Shown here one piece after another: positions 49,514-58,581 of a stretch of 64,000 bases of DNA (the first letter of the stretch is position 1; each line of letters starts with the position of its first letter). Position numbers and translations under genes: made by a program. Where the stretch lies: assembly GCF_030812415.1 (NCBI RefSeq), contig NZ_JAUSST010000006.1, positions 1-64,000 on the forward strand, read 5' to 3'. This DNA comes from Paenibacillus harenae. Lineage in GTDB: Bacteria > Bacillota > Bacilli > Paenibacillales > Paenibacillaceae. Below the pieces are notes generated by a model that was not told where the DNA came from, did not search any database, and saw only the letters and a list, made by a program, of their open reading frames with translations.

Positions 49514-51232
49514 ATGAAAAGGAATATGGCATTGCTGCTTGCCGTCGTATTGCTTGGTCTAAGTTTGACAGCATGTACTTCTTCCAATGATTCATCGAAT
49601 AATTTGAAAGCGCCTTCAACTCCGGACTCGAACGCTGAAAGCCCGGCGCTTTCGGGAGATGACCTGGCCTTCTCCAGATTTCCGGAGCCTGTCGATGTTC
49701 ATATCGGCATGGTGGTGGACCCGACGGACAAAACGCTGCCGGAAGGCGACAGCGTAAGCAACAACCAGTACACGCGTTACCTCAAGGAAAAGTACAACAT
49801 CAACGTCATTGTGGATTGGACCGCGGCTACCGGCAACGATTTCAAGCAGAAGGTGAGCCTGACGATCGCATCGGGCAAGCTGCCGGACGGCATGGTCGTC
49901 GACGACCGCTCCTTCATGACCAAAGCGGCCAGCTCGGGACTGCTGTATGACATCACCGATATATTCCAGCAATATCAGTCCTCGCAGGTGAAGGACATTA
50001 TGGCGAGCACCGAAGGCCGTGCATTGGAGAACGCCAGCTACGAGGGCAAGATGGTTGCGCTTCCGAACATTACGGTGGATACCGATGGCGTTCATGTCTT
50101 ATGGATTCGCAAAGATTGGCTCGATAAGCTGCAGCTGCCGGTGCCGAAAACGGTGTCGGATGTCGAAAAGGCTGCGAAAGCGTTTATCGACAACAAGCTT
50201 GGCGGGGACAAAACGATCGGTATTGCCGGTCCTTCCAAAAATACGTTCCCTTATTCCACCTTCCTCGTTTCCTCCAACAATATGGGAGGATTTGATCCGA
50301 TTTTTGGCGCGATGGATGCATATCCGGGCTACTGGCTTGATAATGGCGACGGATCGGTATCGTATGGAACGACGTCGGACAATACGAAAAAGACATTGGC
50401 TTTGCTGGCTGACTGGTACAAAAAAGGGCTTATCGATCCCGAGGTAGGCACCCGTGACAACGTAGGAGATCCGATCAATGCCAATCAGACGGGTATTTTC
50501 TTCGGTCCATGGTGGAATGGCGGCTACGGCAACGGGGATTCCTTCAAGAACGATCCGACTGCCAATTGGCAGGCGTATCCGGTTTATTCCGACGATAACA
50601 AGTGGAATGTGCATATGAAGACGACGGGCAGCACCTACACCATTATTAGCAAAAACGCCAAGCCGGATGTCGTCAAAGCCATCATGATCATGAATAATGC
50701 CCTTGTACGCGACGAAGCGACCTTTGATTTGTCGGTTGCCGTGGGCTGGTATCCGCTTCGCAACGTTATGGCCGCGGCCAATGAGACGGAATACGAGTAT
50801 GTCGAGCTTCTGAAAGTACTGAAAGGCGAGACCGATCCAGAGGATTATAACAAGCCGAACAGCCTGTACAAGCTGATGTATGCGGATGCGAAAAAGGTGA
50901 AGGACGTCATTAAGCCTCCGTACGACGATTTGAACGTCAGCAACTTCAACACAGCTAACTTCGGCGACTTCCAGCGCTTGTACTCCATCATGATCGGCGA
51001 TCGTCCGTTCACGACGATTCCGATCGATAAGAAGGTGTTTAGCGTAACCTACAACCAGACCCCGACAATGGAAACGAAATGGGCCAACCTGAAGAAGATG
51101 GAGGACGAGACCGTTATGAAAATCATCCTTGGCCAAGCGTCCATCGACTCCTTCGATAAATTCGTGAAGGACTGGAAGGCTCAAGGCGGAGACGAGATTA
51201 CGGCGGAAGTCGCAGAGCTCTTGAAGAAATAA
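49514..51232 (+). CDS. Sugar ABC transporter solute-binding lipoprotein (LplA-like)
   Basis: This 572-residue lipoprotein has lipobox LTAC with the lipidated Cys at 21, then a Ser/Asn-rich linker. The mature domain is a large CUT1-type binding protein of the LplA kind seen with YesM/YesN systems. Recognisable pieces are YTRYLKEKYNINVIVDW, ASGKLPDGMVVDD, WIRKDWLDKLQLPVPKTV (as WIRKDWLDKLQLP) and TGIFFGPWWNGGYG. The ligand is probably an oligosaccharide; the neighbouring pectate lyase suggests a pectin fragment, but that is inference. Confidence 0.92.
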   Translation: MKRNMALLLAVVLLGLSLTACTSSNDSSNNLKAPSTPDSNAESPALSGDDLAFSRFPEPVDVHIGMVVDPTDKTLPEGDSVSNNQYTRYLKEKYNINVIVDWTAATGNDFKQKVSLTIASGKLPDGMVVDDRSFMTKAASSGLLYDITDIFQQYQSSQVKDIMASTEGRALENASYEGKMVALPNITVDTDGVHVLWIRKDWLDKLQLPVPKTVSDVEKAAKAFIDNKLGGDKTIGIAGPSKNTFPYSTFLVSSNNMGGFDPIFGAMDAYPGYWLDNGDGSVSYGTTSDNTKKTLALLADWYKKGLIDPEVGTRDNVGDPINANQTGIFFGPWWNGGYGNGDSFKNDPTANWQAYPVYSDDNKWNVHMKTTGSTYTIISKNAKPDVVKAIMIMNNALVRDEATFDLSVAVGWYPLRNVMAAANETEYEYVELLKVLKGETDPEDYNKPNSLYKLMYADAKKVKDVIKPPYDDLNVSNFNTANFGDFQRLYSIMIGDRPFTTIPIDKKVFSVTYNQTPTMETKWANLKKMEDETVMKIILGQASIDSFDKFVKDWKAQGGDEITAEVAELLKK

Positions 51233-51315
51233 CCTTGGGAAAGCTTGCGGAAGGCACTGGCGGTTTTAAGTGTCTTCCTCAAGCTTTGCTCTCGGAAGAC
51301 GGGAGGTTAGCCGAA

Positions 51316-52206
51316 ATGAGGAAAATAGGCCATCAGAAACACTATTATTTGATGCTGCTGCCGGGTATGGTCTGGCTTGTGATGTTCAGTATTGTGCCAA
51401 TGTCGGGAATTGTGATGGCTTTTCAAAATTTCAATCCGGGAGCGGGGCTGTTCAAATCCGATTGGGTGGGACTCGAAAACTTCAAGTATATGTTTCAGCT
51501 TAATGACAGCAAGACGGTTATCATCAATACTTTAATCATCGCTGTCGGCAAAATCGCGCTCAATTTGCTTGTTCCGCTCGTCTTTGCCATTCTGCTGAAC
51601 GAGCTACGCAGCTTGCGCTACAAAAAGCTGGTGCAGACCGTCGTTTATCTGCCGCACTTTCTGTCGTGGGTTATTATGTCGACGATCGTAATCGGAATCT
51701 TCGGCTATTATGGCGTTGTCAATACGGTTATTGGAATGTTCGGCTTCGATCCTAAACTATTCATGGCGGATGCGGGCATATTCCGGCAGCTCGTCATCGG
51801 CACCGACGTGTGGAAGGAATTCGGCTTTAGCGCGATTATTTATCTTGCGGCGTTAACGGGCATTAATCTTAATCTGTACGAGGCGGCCGCCATTGACGGG
51901 GCTAATCGCTGGCAGTTGATCCGGCACGTCACGCTGCCTGCGCTGTCGACCACGGTTGTTTTGCTGGGCGTTTTAAGTCTAGGCAACGTGCTGAACGCCG
52001 GCTTCGACCAAGTGTACAACCTGTATAACCCGCTTGTGTATTCAACCGGAGATATTCTGGATACATGGGTGTACCGGCTGGGCCTGCAAAATCTGCAATA
52101 CTCGCTCGCGACGGCGGCCGGATTGTTCAAATCGGTCATTAGCTTTGTATTGATATTCATATCCTATCGACTGGCGTATCGCTATGCCGATTACACGGTA
52201 TTCTGA
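51316..52206 (+). CDS. Sugar ABC transporter permease (LplB-like)
   Basis: This 296-residue permease has six predicted helices and the inner-membrane EAA loop YEAAAIDGANRWQLIRHVTLP, shown as EAAAIDGANRWQLI. It starts with a long hydrophobic segment, LMLLPGMVWLVMFSIVPMSG. ATG 51316 was chosen because GGGAGG is nine bases upstream; the frame could open at 51235, but that adds 27 residues without family character. MsmX at 3.4 kb is a plausible ATPase partner. Confidence 0.93.
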   Translation: MRKIGHQKHYYLMLLPGMVWLVMFSIVPMSGIVMAFQNFNPGAGLFKSDWVGLENFKYMFQLNDSKTVIINTLIIAVGKIALNLLVPLVFAILLNELRSLRYKKLVQTVVYLPHFLSWVIMSTIVIGIFGYYGVVNTVIGMFGFDPKLFMADAGIFRQLVIGTDVWKEFGFSAIIYLAALTGINLNLYEAAAIDGANRWQLIRHVTLPALSTTVVLLGVLSLGNVLNAGFDQVYNLYNPLVYSTGDILDTWVYRLGLQNLQYSLATAAGLFKSVISFVLIFISYRLAYRYADYTVF

Positions 52207-52220
52207 AGGAGGGCGCTGCA

Positions 52221-53108
52221 TTGGTCAGAAATATAACGTTAGGCTCGCGGACGTTTGAAATTGCCAATATCATCGTCCTCGGTCTTCTGCTCGTTAGCTG
52301 CATATACCCGCTTTGGTACACCTTCTGTGTATCGATCTCCGAGAAATCGGCCGCTAATGCCGGCTTGGTTACGATATTTCCCATCGGCTTCTCCTTGTCG
52401 TCGTATAAGGAGATTATCAGCGACAGCCTGTTCTTTAACGCGTTCTGGATTTCCATCCAGCGCACCGTGCTCGGCACATCGTTCTCCTTGTTAATGATCG
52501 TATTAATGGCTTACCCGCTGGCAAGGCCCAAGAAGGATTTCAAAATGCGCAATACGTTCATGTGGATCCTTGTCTTCTGCATGCTGTTTAACGGAGGGCT
52601 GATCCCGTGGTATCTCACCATTCAAAACTATCATTTGATCGATACGATCTGGGCGTTGGTGCTTGGCGGAGGAGTACCGGTATTCGACGTGATCCTGATC
52701 ATGAACTTCTTCCGCAATTTGCCGAAGGAGCTGAACGAGGCGGCCGTGGTCGACGGTGCCGGTCCTTGGTCGGTCCTGTTTCGCGTGTACATCCCCTGCT
52801 CCATTCCCGTACTTGCCGCAGTGGCGTTGTTCATTAGCGTGTATCACTGGAACGAGTTCTTTAACGGGTTGGTGTTGATGAACACTTCCGCTAATTATCC
52901 GCTCCAGACCTATATCCAGCAGCTTGTCGTCAACATTCCGGTCGGCACCAATCTGACCCCCGAGCAATATAAGAAGCTGTCGGAGCTGTCCAACCGAACG
53001 CTGAATGCGGCCAAGGTGTTTATCGCCATGGTGCCGATGTTGATCGTATATCCTTTCCTGCAAAAGTACTTCGTATCCGGCATTATGCTGGGCGCCGTGA
53101 AGGAATAA
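52221..53108 (+). CDS. Sugar ABC transporter permease (LplC/YesQ-like)
   Basis: This is the second permease, 295 residues, six helices, with EAA loop NEAAVVDGAGPWSVLFRVYIP (as NEAAVVDGAGPWSVLF). The start is TTG 52221, six bases behind AAGGAGGG. The C-terminus, YPFLQKYFVSGIMLGAVKE, is the typical end of this permease type. It completes the importer except for an ATPase. Confidence 0.93.
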   Translation: MVRNITLGSRTFEIANIIVLGLLLVSCIYPLWYTFCVSISEKSAANAGLVTIFPIGFSLSSYKEIISDSLFFNAFWISIQRTVLGTSFSLLMIVLMAYPLARPKKDFKMRNTFMWILVFCMLFNGGLIPWYLTIQNYHLIDTIWALVLGGGVPVFDVILIMNFFRNLPKELNEAAVVDGAGPWSVLFRVYIPCSIPVLAAVALFISVYHWNEFFNGLVLMNTSANYPLQTYIQQLVVNIPVGTNLTPEQYKKLSELSNRTLNAAKVFIAMVPMLIVYPFLQKYFVSGIMLGAVKE

Positions 53109-53463
53109 GGCTGGGCTTACGAGGGGGACGGTGCCATTGGTCATGCCGACTAAGATTGTTTTGAGTAGAAAGCAAAGGACACCCGAGAGGGTGTCCTTTG
53201 CTTTGTATGGAACGACATTAGGGAGCTAATAGTGTCATTCATTTCGTCCGACATAATCATTAGCTCAGTAACGCCGCGGGATGAGAGCGATATGAGCAAA
53301 TGATTGTTTCGGAATCGTTTTCGAGTCAGATATACTGAGGTTGTTTGAGAATTGCTGTTGTTTTGGAACATGATTATACGAGGAGGTGAATAGTGAAGCT
53401 ATGCAGCTGTTTGCAGACGGTTTCAAGCATGTGAGCGGCAAGTGAAAAATGGGAGGGACTAAA
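53109..53463 (+). other. Intergenic region before the pectate lyase gene
   Basis: No gene is seen. A long hairpin lies at 53169-53206 (separate entry). The segment 53210-53285 has ATTAG...CTAATAGTG and TCATTAGCTC pieces like the degenerate repeats near hisD and clpP. The last 100 bases are AT-rich and should contain the pectate lyase promoter, but no convincing -35/-10 pair was found. Confidence 0.5.
53169..53206 (+). terminator. Terminator of the transporter operon
   Basis: A 16-bp perfect stem, AAAGCAAAGGACACCC with its complement, has a GAGA loop. The T run after it is interrupted, and the A run before it would serve the minus strand as well. Confidence 0.85.
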
Positions 53464-55584
53464 TTGAAGAAAAGAATGGCAAGCGTAACGAGTATGGTTT
53501 TGTTGTTTTCTCTCGCAGTATCCTTATGGGTGGGCGGGTTACCCAATCCGACCGTACATGCTGCCGGTCTTGCGATAACGGGCAGCGGAGGCTGGAATGA
53601 AACGGCATACGTGGAATGGACGCCTGTAAGCAATGCGCAGGGATATAATGTTTACGTGAAGCCCGCAAGCGCATCGGATGCTGGGTACCAACAAATCGAC
53701 ACTGAATTAATCCGGAAATACCCATCCAATTGGAGAGCGGATGCCGTAGGACTGGCAGCCGGCAATTATGTCCTAAAGGTTGAGGCGATGCTGCCAGGCG
53801 GTTCAAGGGAAAGCGCTGTGACAAGTACGTTATCCGTAACGGCATACGACCGATCCGGATTTGCTTTTTCGCCAAACTCGCAATATGGTACGGGTTCGGG
53901 CGCTTATACCGATAATGGAACGCTCAAGAATGGCGCTCAAGTCATCTATGTAACATCGGATACGGCGCAAACCGTCACTCTAGACGTGAAAATCAATAGC
54001 TCAGGCGCTGTGCAAACAGCTGTTGGTCTAGGCGAAATTATGGTACTTAGACAAAAAGGTTACGATAAAACACCGCTCGCCATTCGAATGATTGGACAAA
54101 TCACCGACGATGACATGAGTGGACAACTTAACGGCAGCGGATATCTTGAGGTTAAAGGGAACAGCAATTACTCGGAAATGAATACGACGATCGAAGGGAT
54201 CGGAGACGATGCTTATGCGTATGGCTGGGGACTGCTTCTTCGCTATGTCGGCAATCTGGAAGTAAGAAATCTGGGGTTGATGTTATTCCCTGACGATGGA
54301 CTCTCCATGGATACCGGCAATGTGAATGTATGGGTGCATAACAATGATATTTTCTATGGAACTGCCGGGGGAGATGCGGACCAAGCAAAAGGCGATGGCT
54401 CCACAGACCTAAAAAAGGGATCGACTTACATTACCATCTCGTACAATCACTACTGGGATTCAGGAAAAGCTTCGCTTGTCGGTTTGAGCGAGTCGGCTGA
54501 ATTTTTTGTTTCCTTCCACCATAACTGGTTTGATCATTCGGACTCCCGTCATCCGCGTATAAGAGTGGCATCCGCTCATATCTACAATAACTTCTTTGAT
54601 GGAATTTCCAAATATGGCGTTGGCATTACAACAGGAGGTTCGGCCTTTGTCGAGTCTAATTATTTCAGACATGCCAAGTTCCCAATGATGAGCTCCTTGC
54701 AGGGTACGGACGCATTAGGGGAAGGCGCGTTCTCGGGCGAGAACGGAGGCATGATTAAAGCCTATAACAACATGATTGTCGATGCCGACAGTCTAATCTA
54801 TGCCAACTCCAATGCCGGAACAGCCCCTGCCCATGCAACCTCATTTGATGCGTACTTAGCTTCATCGAGAAATGAAACCGTTCCAAGCTCTTACAAAGCA
54901 TTAGTAGGCGGAACCGCTTATAATAACTTTGATACGAGCGTCAATACGGGAGTAAACGTATCCAACATGGATAGCGTAAACGCTGTTGAACAAGTGGTTA
55001 CGGCAGAAGCCGGACGCCTGAATAACGGAGACTTCACATGGACGTTTAATGACTCCGTTGATGATACGTCGTATGCGCTTAATGCAGCGCTGATGTCCAA
55101 AATAAGCAGCTACGCCACTCGGCTTGTATCCGTTGGGGGAAATTCAATCCCGACAGAACCGACACCGACACCAACTCCGTCGGCGACACCTGCGCCGACA
55201 GCGACTCCAACGCCTACGGCAACGCCGGTTCCGACAGGAACTCCGACAACCGGAGGACGGATTCATAACTTTACCGCAGATGGAACGGCAAGCGACTTCT
55301 TCAATATTCAAGGGAGCCTTTCTACATCGAAGGGGACTGTGTCCTATAACGGTTTAACTTTGACGCAATGTTTAAAAATCGAGAGTGCGACCAGCATTTC
55401 GTTTACCGCTACTCAAGCTTCGACCTTAACATTGGTGTTCAATACGGCAGACGGCACCAAAATCAAGATTGACGGAACAAGCTATCCGATGACGAATGGC
55501 ATTGTTAGCGTATCTCTTGCGCCGGGAGCACATACGATTACAAAAGATAGCGTTACGAATCTGTATTACATGAAACTAGAATAA
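53464..55584 (+). CDS. Secreted pectate lyase (polysaccharide lyase family 1) with C-terminal module
   Basis: This extracellular enzyme cleaves de-esterified pectin by beta-elimination. The order is: signal peptide (about 1-33, ending VHA), a fibronectin-III-like N-terminal domain (36-125), a right-handed beta-helix PL1 domain (about 140-540), a Pro/Thr/Ala linker (560-595) and a beta-rich C-terminal module of about 105 residues. Catalytic and calcium regions show as GLSMDTGNVNVWVHNNDIF (as DTGNVNVWVHNND), ISYNHYWDSGKASLVG and the catalytic Arg in DSRHPRIRVAS. The start is TTG 53464, seven bases behind GGGAGG; ATG 53449 would have that site inside it. It follows the sugar-uptake locus, giving a secreted-enzyme-plus-importer set. 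Confidence 0.93.
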   Translation: MKKRMASVTSMVLLFSLAVSLWVGGLPNPTVHAAGLAITGSGGWNETAYVEWTPVSNAQGYNVYVKPASASDAGYQQIDTELIRKYPSNWRADAVGLAAGNYVLKVEAMLPGGSRESAVTSTLSVTAYDRSGFAFSPNSQYGTGSGAYTDNGTLKNGAQVIYVTSDTAQTVTLDVKINSSGAVQTAVGLGEIMVLRQKGYDKTPLAIRMIGQITDDDMSGQLNGSGYLEVKGNSNYSEMNTTIEGIGDDAYAYGWGLLLRYVGNLEVRNLGLMLFPDDGLSMDTGNVNVWVHNNDIFYGTAGGDADQAKGDGSTDLKKGSTYITISYNHYWDSGKASLVGLSESAEFFVSFHHNWFDHSDSRHPRIRVASAHIYNNFFDGISKYGVGITTGGSAFVESNYFRHAKFPMMSSLQGTDALGEGAFSGENGGMIKAYNNMIVDADSLIYANSNAGTAPAHATSFDAYLASSRNETVPSSYKALVGGTAYNNFDTSVNTGVNVSNMDSVNAVEQVVTAEAGRLNNGDFTWTFNDSVDDTSYALNAALMSKISSYATRLVSVGGNSIPTEPTPTPTPSATPAPTATPTPTATPVPTGTPTTGGRIHNFTADGTASDFFNIQGSLSTSKGTVSYNGLTLTQCLKIESATSISFTATQASTLTLVFNTADGTKIKIDGTSYPMTNGIVSVSLAPGAHTITKDSVTNLYYMKLE

Positions 55585-55615
55585 AGAGTTTTCAAGCCTC
55601 CATACGCAGGAGCAA

Positions 55616-55647
55616 AAAGACCGCCTTAACCGGTGGTCTTTCTGTAT
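55616..55647 (+). terminator. Terminator of the pectate lyase gene
   Basis: AAAGACCGCC pairs with GGTGGTCTTT around TTAACC, followed by a weak T run. Confidence 0.75.
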
Positions 55648-55882
55648 TATTTGCAGCAAAGCGCTCCGCGTGCCTTATGAAGCTTGGATTTAGAATTTTT
55701 GCTGTTTGTATGAATCAACGGAGATGCTTAGCTTTCATTAGATTTTGCAAAATAAAGAAGGGTTTTAATGGGAAGAGTCGAAATGATTTTGACGTAGAAG
55801 AAAAGAACGGAAGATTAATGGCTTGTTTTTCTATTATAAACCGAAGACCGCAAATTTTGCTTTAACAAGGAGGATCTTTGTG
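55648..55882 (+). other. Gap before cobQ without recognisable control element
   Basis: This AT-rich stretch has no clear gene. The conserved blocks of a cobalamin riboswitch were looked for and not found, which is notable before a cobalamin gene. Confidence 0.5.
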
Positions 55883-57487
55883 ATGAACGACAACGAATAT
55901 GGAGCAGCCCGCGGAAGCGCAGGTGCAGGCGTTCGTCGTCCTGCGGCAACGATGATGTTGCAGGGAACGGCGTCCGATGTCGGCAAAAGCTTGCTTACGG
56001 CGGCGTTTTGCCGGATTTTGAAGCAGGACGGCAAGCGGGTCGCTCCGTTCAAATCTCAAAACATGTCTCTCAACTCTTATGTGACGCCCGATGGCAAAGA
56101 GATCGGCAGGGCGCAGGGGATGCAGGCTGACGCTTGCGGCATTGCGGCGACGACCGACATGAACCCGATCTTGCTGAAGCCGAAGAAGGATATGGTGTCG
56201 CAGGTCGTCGTACACGGCAAACCGTTTGCCGACTTTGACGCGAGAGAATACCGGGAGCGCTATTTGCCCAAGGCGGGCGTAATTGTGCGTGAGGCGCTTG
56301 CCCGGCTCCGGGACTCCTATGACGTCGTGGTGCTTGAAGGAGCGGGCAGTCCAGCTGAAGTGAACTTGAAGGACCGGGACATCGTCAACATGCGTCTTGC
56401 CGGCTGGGCCGACGCTCCTGTGCTGCTTGTCGCCGATATCGACCGGGGGGGCGTGTTCGCATCGGTCGTCGGCACGATGGAAATATTGGAGCCGGGAGAG
56501 CGGGACCGGGTGAAAGGCATCATTATTAATAAGTTTCGCGGAGATGTCTCTCTGCTGACGCCAGGGCTGGAATGGCTGGAGCGTCGGATCGGCAAGCCGG
56601 TGCTTGGTGTCGTGCCTTATTTGGAAGGGCTGCAGCTGGAAGACGAAGACGGAGCGTCGCTGGATGCCAGAGGCCGCCGCACGCGCGCAGCTGCGAACGA
56701 TGAGCTGGATATTGCCGTTATCCGGCTGCCCCGCATCTCGAACTTTACTGATTTCGACCCCCTGCAGCAGGAGCCTGGCGTCGTCCTCCGTTATGTGCGC
56801 GATGTGCGTGAGTGGGGAGAACCGGACATCGTCCTTATACCCGGCAGCAAAAACACGGTGGAAGATTTGCTGTTTCTGAGGGAATCCGGTCTTGAGGCGT
56901 TACTGCTCAAGCACATTAAAGCAGGCGGCAGAGCGGCTGGTATCTGCGCAGGCTATCAGATGATGGGCGAGAGGCTGCTGGATCCGGACGGAGTCGAATC
57001 GGACTTGCCGGAGCTTGCCGGGCTGGCTCTTTTTCCGATGGAGACGATGTTCGCTAAGGAGAAGACGACGGAGCGGGTAACCGGGAGCGTCATGACAGGT
57101 TTTGGCGAAGCGGCAGCAGTGGAAGGCTATGAAATTCATATGGGCAGAACGGCTTTTACGGAGTCTGTCGCGCAGCCGTTTCGCATCCGGCCGAGCCGTC
57201 TGAAAGACGAGCCGGAATCGTATCACCCGGATGGAGTCGTATCGCGGGACGGCCGGATATGGGGCACGTATATCCATCATATTTTTCATAACGACAGATT
57301 TCGTCACAATTGGTTGAACGATGCGCGGCAAAGCAAAGGATTGCCGTTATCCGGAGAGGAAACGCCGTTCGGCAGGCTGCGAGAGCTAAGCTTCGACCGG
57401 CTCGCCGACCATGTCCGCAAACATGTCGATATGGCCGCCATCTATGAAATGATAAACGAAGGAAGCAACGATGAGCGATTCCGCTGA
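55883..57487 (+). CDS. cobQ: Cobyric acid synthase
   Basis: CobQ/CbiP amidates four side chains of adenosylcobyrinic diamide using glutamine and ATP. The 534 residues have the DTBS-like P-loop MLQGTASDVGKSLLTAAFCR (as GTASDVGKSLLTAA), SQNMSLNSYVTPDGKEIGRAQ (as SQNMSLNSYVTPDG) and a C-terminal type I amidotransferase domain with the nucleophile in AGICAGYQMMGE and the His in GTYIHHIFHND. ATG 55883 follows AAGGAGG by nine bases. No other cobalamin gene is in the window; only a 31-codon frame follows. The Tyr-x-His-His at the end is a little unusual but the family is clear. Confidence 0.94.
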   Translation: MNDNEYGAARGSAGAGVRRPAATMMLQGTASDVGKSLLTAAFCRILKQDGKRVAPFKSQNMSLNSYVTPDGKEIGRAQGMQADACGIAATTDMNPILLKPKKDMVSQVVVHGKPFADFDAREYRERYLPKAGVIVREALARLRDSYDVVVLEGAGSPAEVNLKDRDIVNMRLAGWADAPVLLVADIDRGGVFASVVGTMEILEPGERDRVKGIIINKFRGDVSLLTPGLEWLERRIGKPVLGVVPYLEGLQLEDEDGASLDARGRRTRAAANDELDIAVIRLPRISNFTDFDPLQQEPGVVLRYVRDVREWGEPDIVLIPGSKNTVEDLLFLRESGLEALLLKHIKAGGRAAGICAGYQMMGERLLDPDGVESDLPELAGLALFPMETMFAKEKTTERVTGSVMTGFGEAAAVEGYEIHMGRTAFTESVAQPFRIRPSRLKDEPESYHPDGVVSRDGRIWGTYIHHIFHNDRFRHNWLNDARQSKGLPLSGEETPFGRLRELSFDRLADHVRKHVDMAAIYEMINEGSNDERFR

Positions 57488-57566
57488 AACGGCTAAACCA
57501 AGCAAGGTACGAAGGTTAACGAAGGGAATGTACGGGCCTAGAATCAAAGTGGAAATTCCAATATAA
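57471..57566 (+). pseudogene. Short 31-codon frame overlapping the cobQ end, possible truncated gene
   Basis: ATG 57471 overlaps the last 17 bases of cobQ, as the next gene of an operon would. The frame reads MSDSAETAKPSKVRRLTKG and then about a dozen residues until TAA at 57564. The final part lies on the 3' end of the convergent kinase gene. The hydrophilic start looks like a real N-terminus, so this may be the remnant of a following cobalamin gene cut by a rearrangement near 57530. A chance frame is also possible. Confidence 0.35.
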
Positions 57567-58581
57567 ACGTGCTCCCGTCTGGAGAGCTTTCTAACAGATA
57601 TACTTCTGCTCCGTATAACACCATAAGGTGTTTTACGATGGACAGTCCAAGCCCCGAACCCCCTTTGTGCCGGGAACGGGAAGCATCCACCCGGAAAAAG
57701 CGGTCGAATATACGCCATTTATCCTGTTCCTGAATGCCTATTCCAGTATCATGTATCCGAATTATAACTTGTTTAGAGTTCTTTATCATTTCTAGGGTAA
57801 TTTCTCCGCCTGCTCGATTATACCTGATTCCATTTTCCAACATATTAATAAATACCCGAAGGATAGACCCTTCATCAACAACAACTTGTATATCGAGGTC
57901 GCCCTTTATCAACAAGGAAACTTGCCTAGTTTCGGCTAAATGTTTCACAACCTCCCAAGCTTCCTCTACAACCGGTAAAATAGAAATGCGATCTGCGAGC
58001 GGCTGTTTTTTCTCCATTGTCAAAATGAGCATATCTGATACCAACTGTTCAAGACGGTGCAAAGCTCTTTCCACGGATGAAAAAGTTTCTTGATATTGGG
58101 AAACAGTTGCTTCCTGGCTTAGTTGAATGACTTCTATTTGAGTTCGAATCGTGGCCAAAGGCGTGCGCAATTCATGCGCCGCATCTGCAACAAAATGATT
58201 TTGCTGAAGAAACGCCGACTCTATCCGCTCTAGCATTGTATTAAAGGAGCGCGCCAATTGAGTCAATTCGTCGTAAGGCTGGTTTAAATCCAGACGCGTA
58301 TCCAATGTTTCAATATTGATCGAAGATGTGGCCTCGACAACTGCTTTCAATGGGCGGAAGGCGATACGAATGAATCTGAACATGCAAAAAACACCGATAC
58401 CTATAGTCAGAACAAAACCAATCGTCGATACTAACAGTATATTTTTTGTATCGAAAATAAACTCAACCACATTAATAAAAGTGACAAGGAATATACATAA
58501 CAAAATAAACATCGCAATAATCCAAAATACCATTTTAAGGTAAAAGCTTCGGGAAGCGGACTCTTTAAAATCATTAAACAA
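57544..58581 (-). CDS. Sensor histidine kinase (EnvZ/OmpR class)
   Basis: This 345-residue kinase has two membrane helices (about 16-38 and 48-70) with only a short external loop between them. It may therefore sense membrane state or an intramembrane signal. A HAMP-like linker leads to the kinase box VADAAHELRTPLATIRTQ with phospho-His at 136, then N box LENGIRYN, G boxes and GGSGLGLSIVKHL. The start is TTG 58581, nine bases behind GGAGG; it overlaps the regulator end by eight bases. The longer frame to 58641 would overlap more. The gene points toward cobQ and ends inside the short frame there. Confidence 0.91.
   Translation of the reverse strand: MFNDFKESASRSFYLKMVFWIIAMFILLCIFLVTFINVVEFIFDTKNILLVSTIGFVLTIGIGVFCMFRFIRIAFRPLKAVVEATSSINIETLDTRLDLNQPYDELTQLARSFNTMLERIESAFLQQNHFVADAAHELRTPLATIRTQIEVIQLSQEATVSQYQETFSSVERALHRLEQLVSDMLILTMEKKQPLADRISILPVVEEAWEVVKHLAETRQVSLLIKGDLDIQVVVDEGSILRVFINMLENGIRYNRAGGEITLEMIKNSKQVIIRIHDTGIGIQEQDKWRIFDRFFRVDASRSRHKGGSGLGLSIVKHLMVLYGAEVYLLESSPDGSTFILEFPL

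Noticed and set aside
55648..55882. Cobalamin riboswitch before cobQ
   Set aside because: The conserved B12-box and core blocks were not found in this gap.
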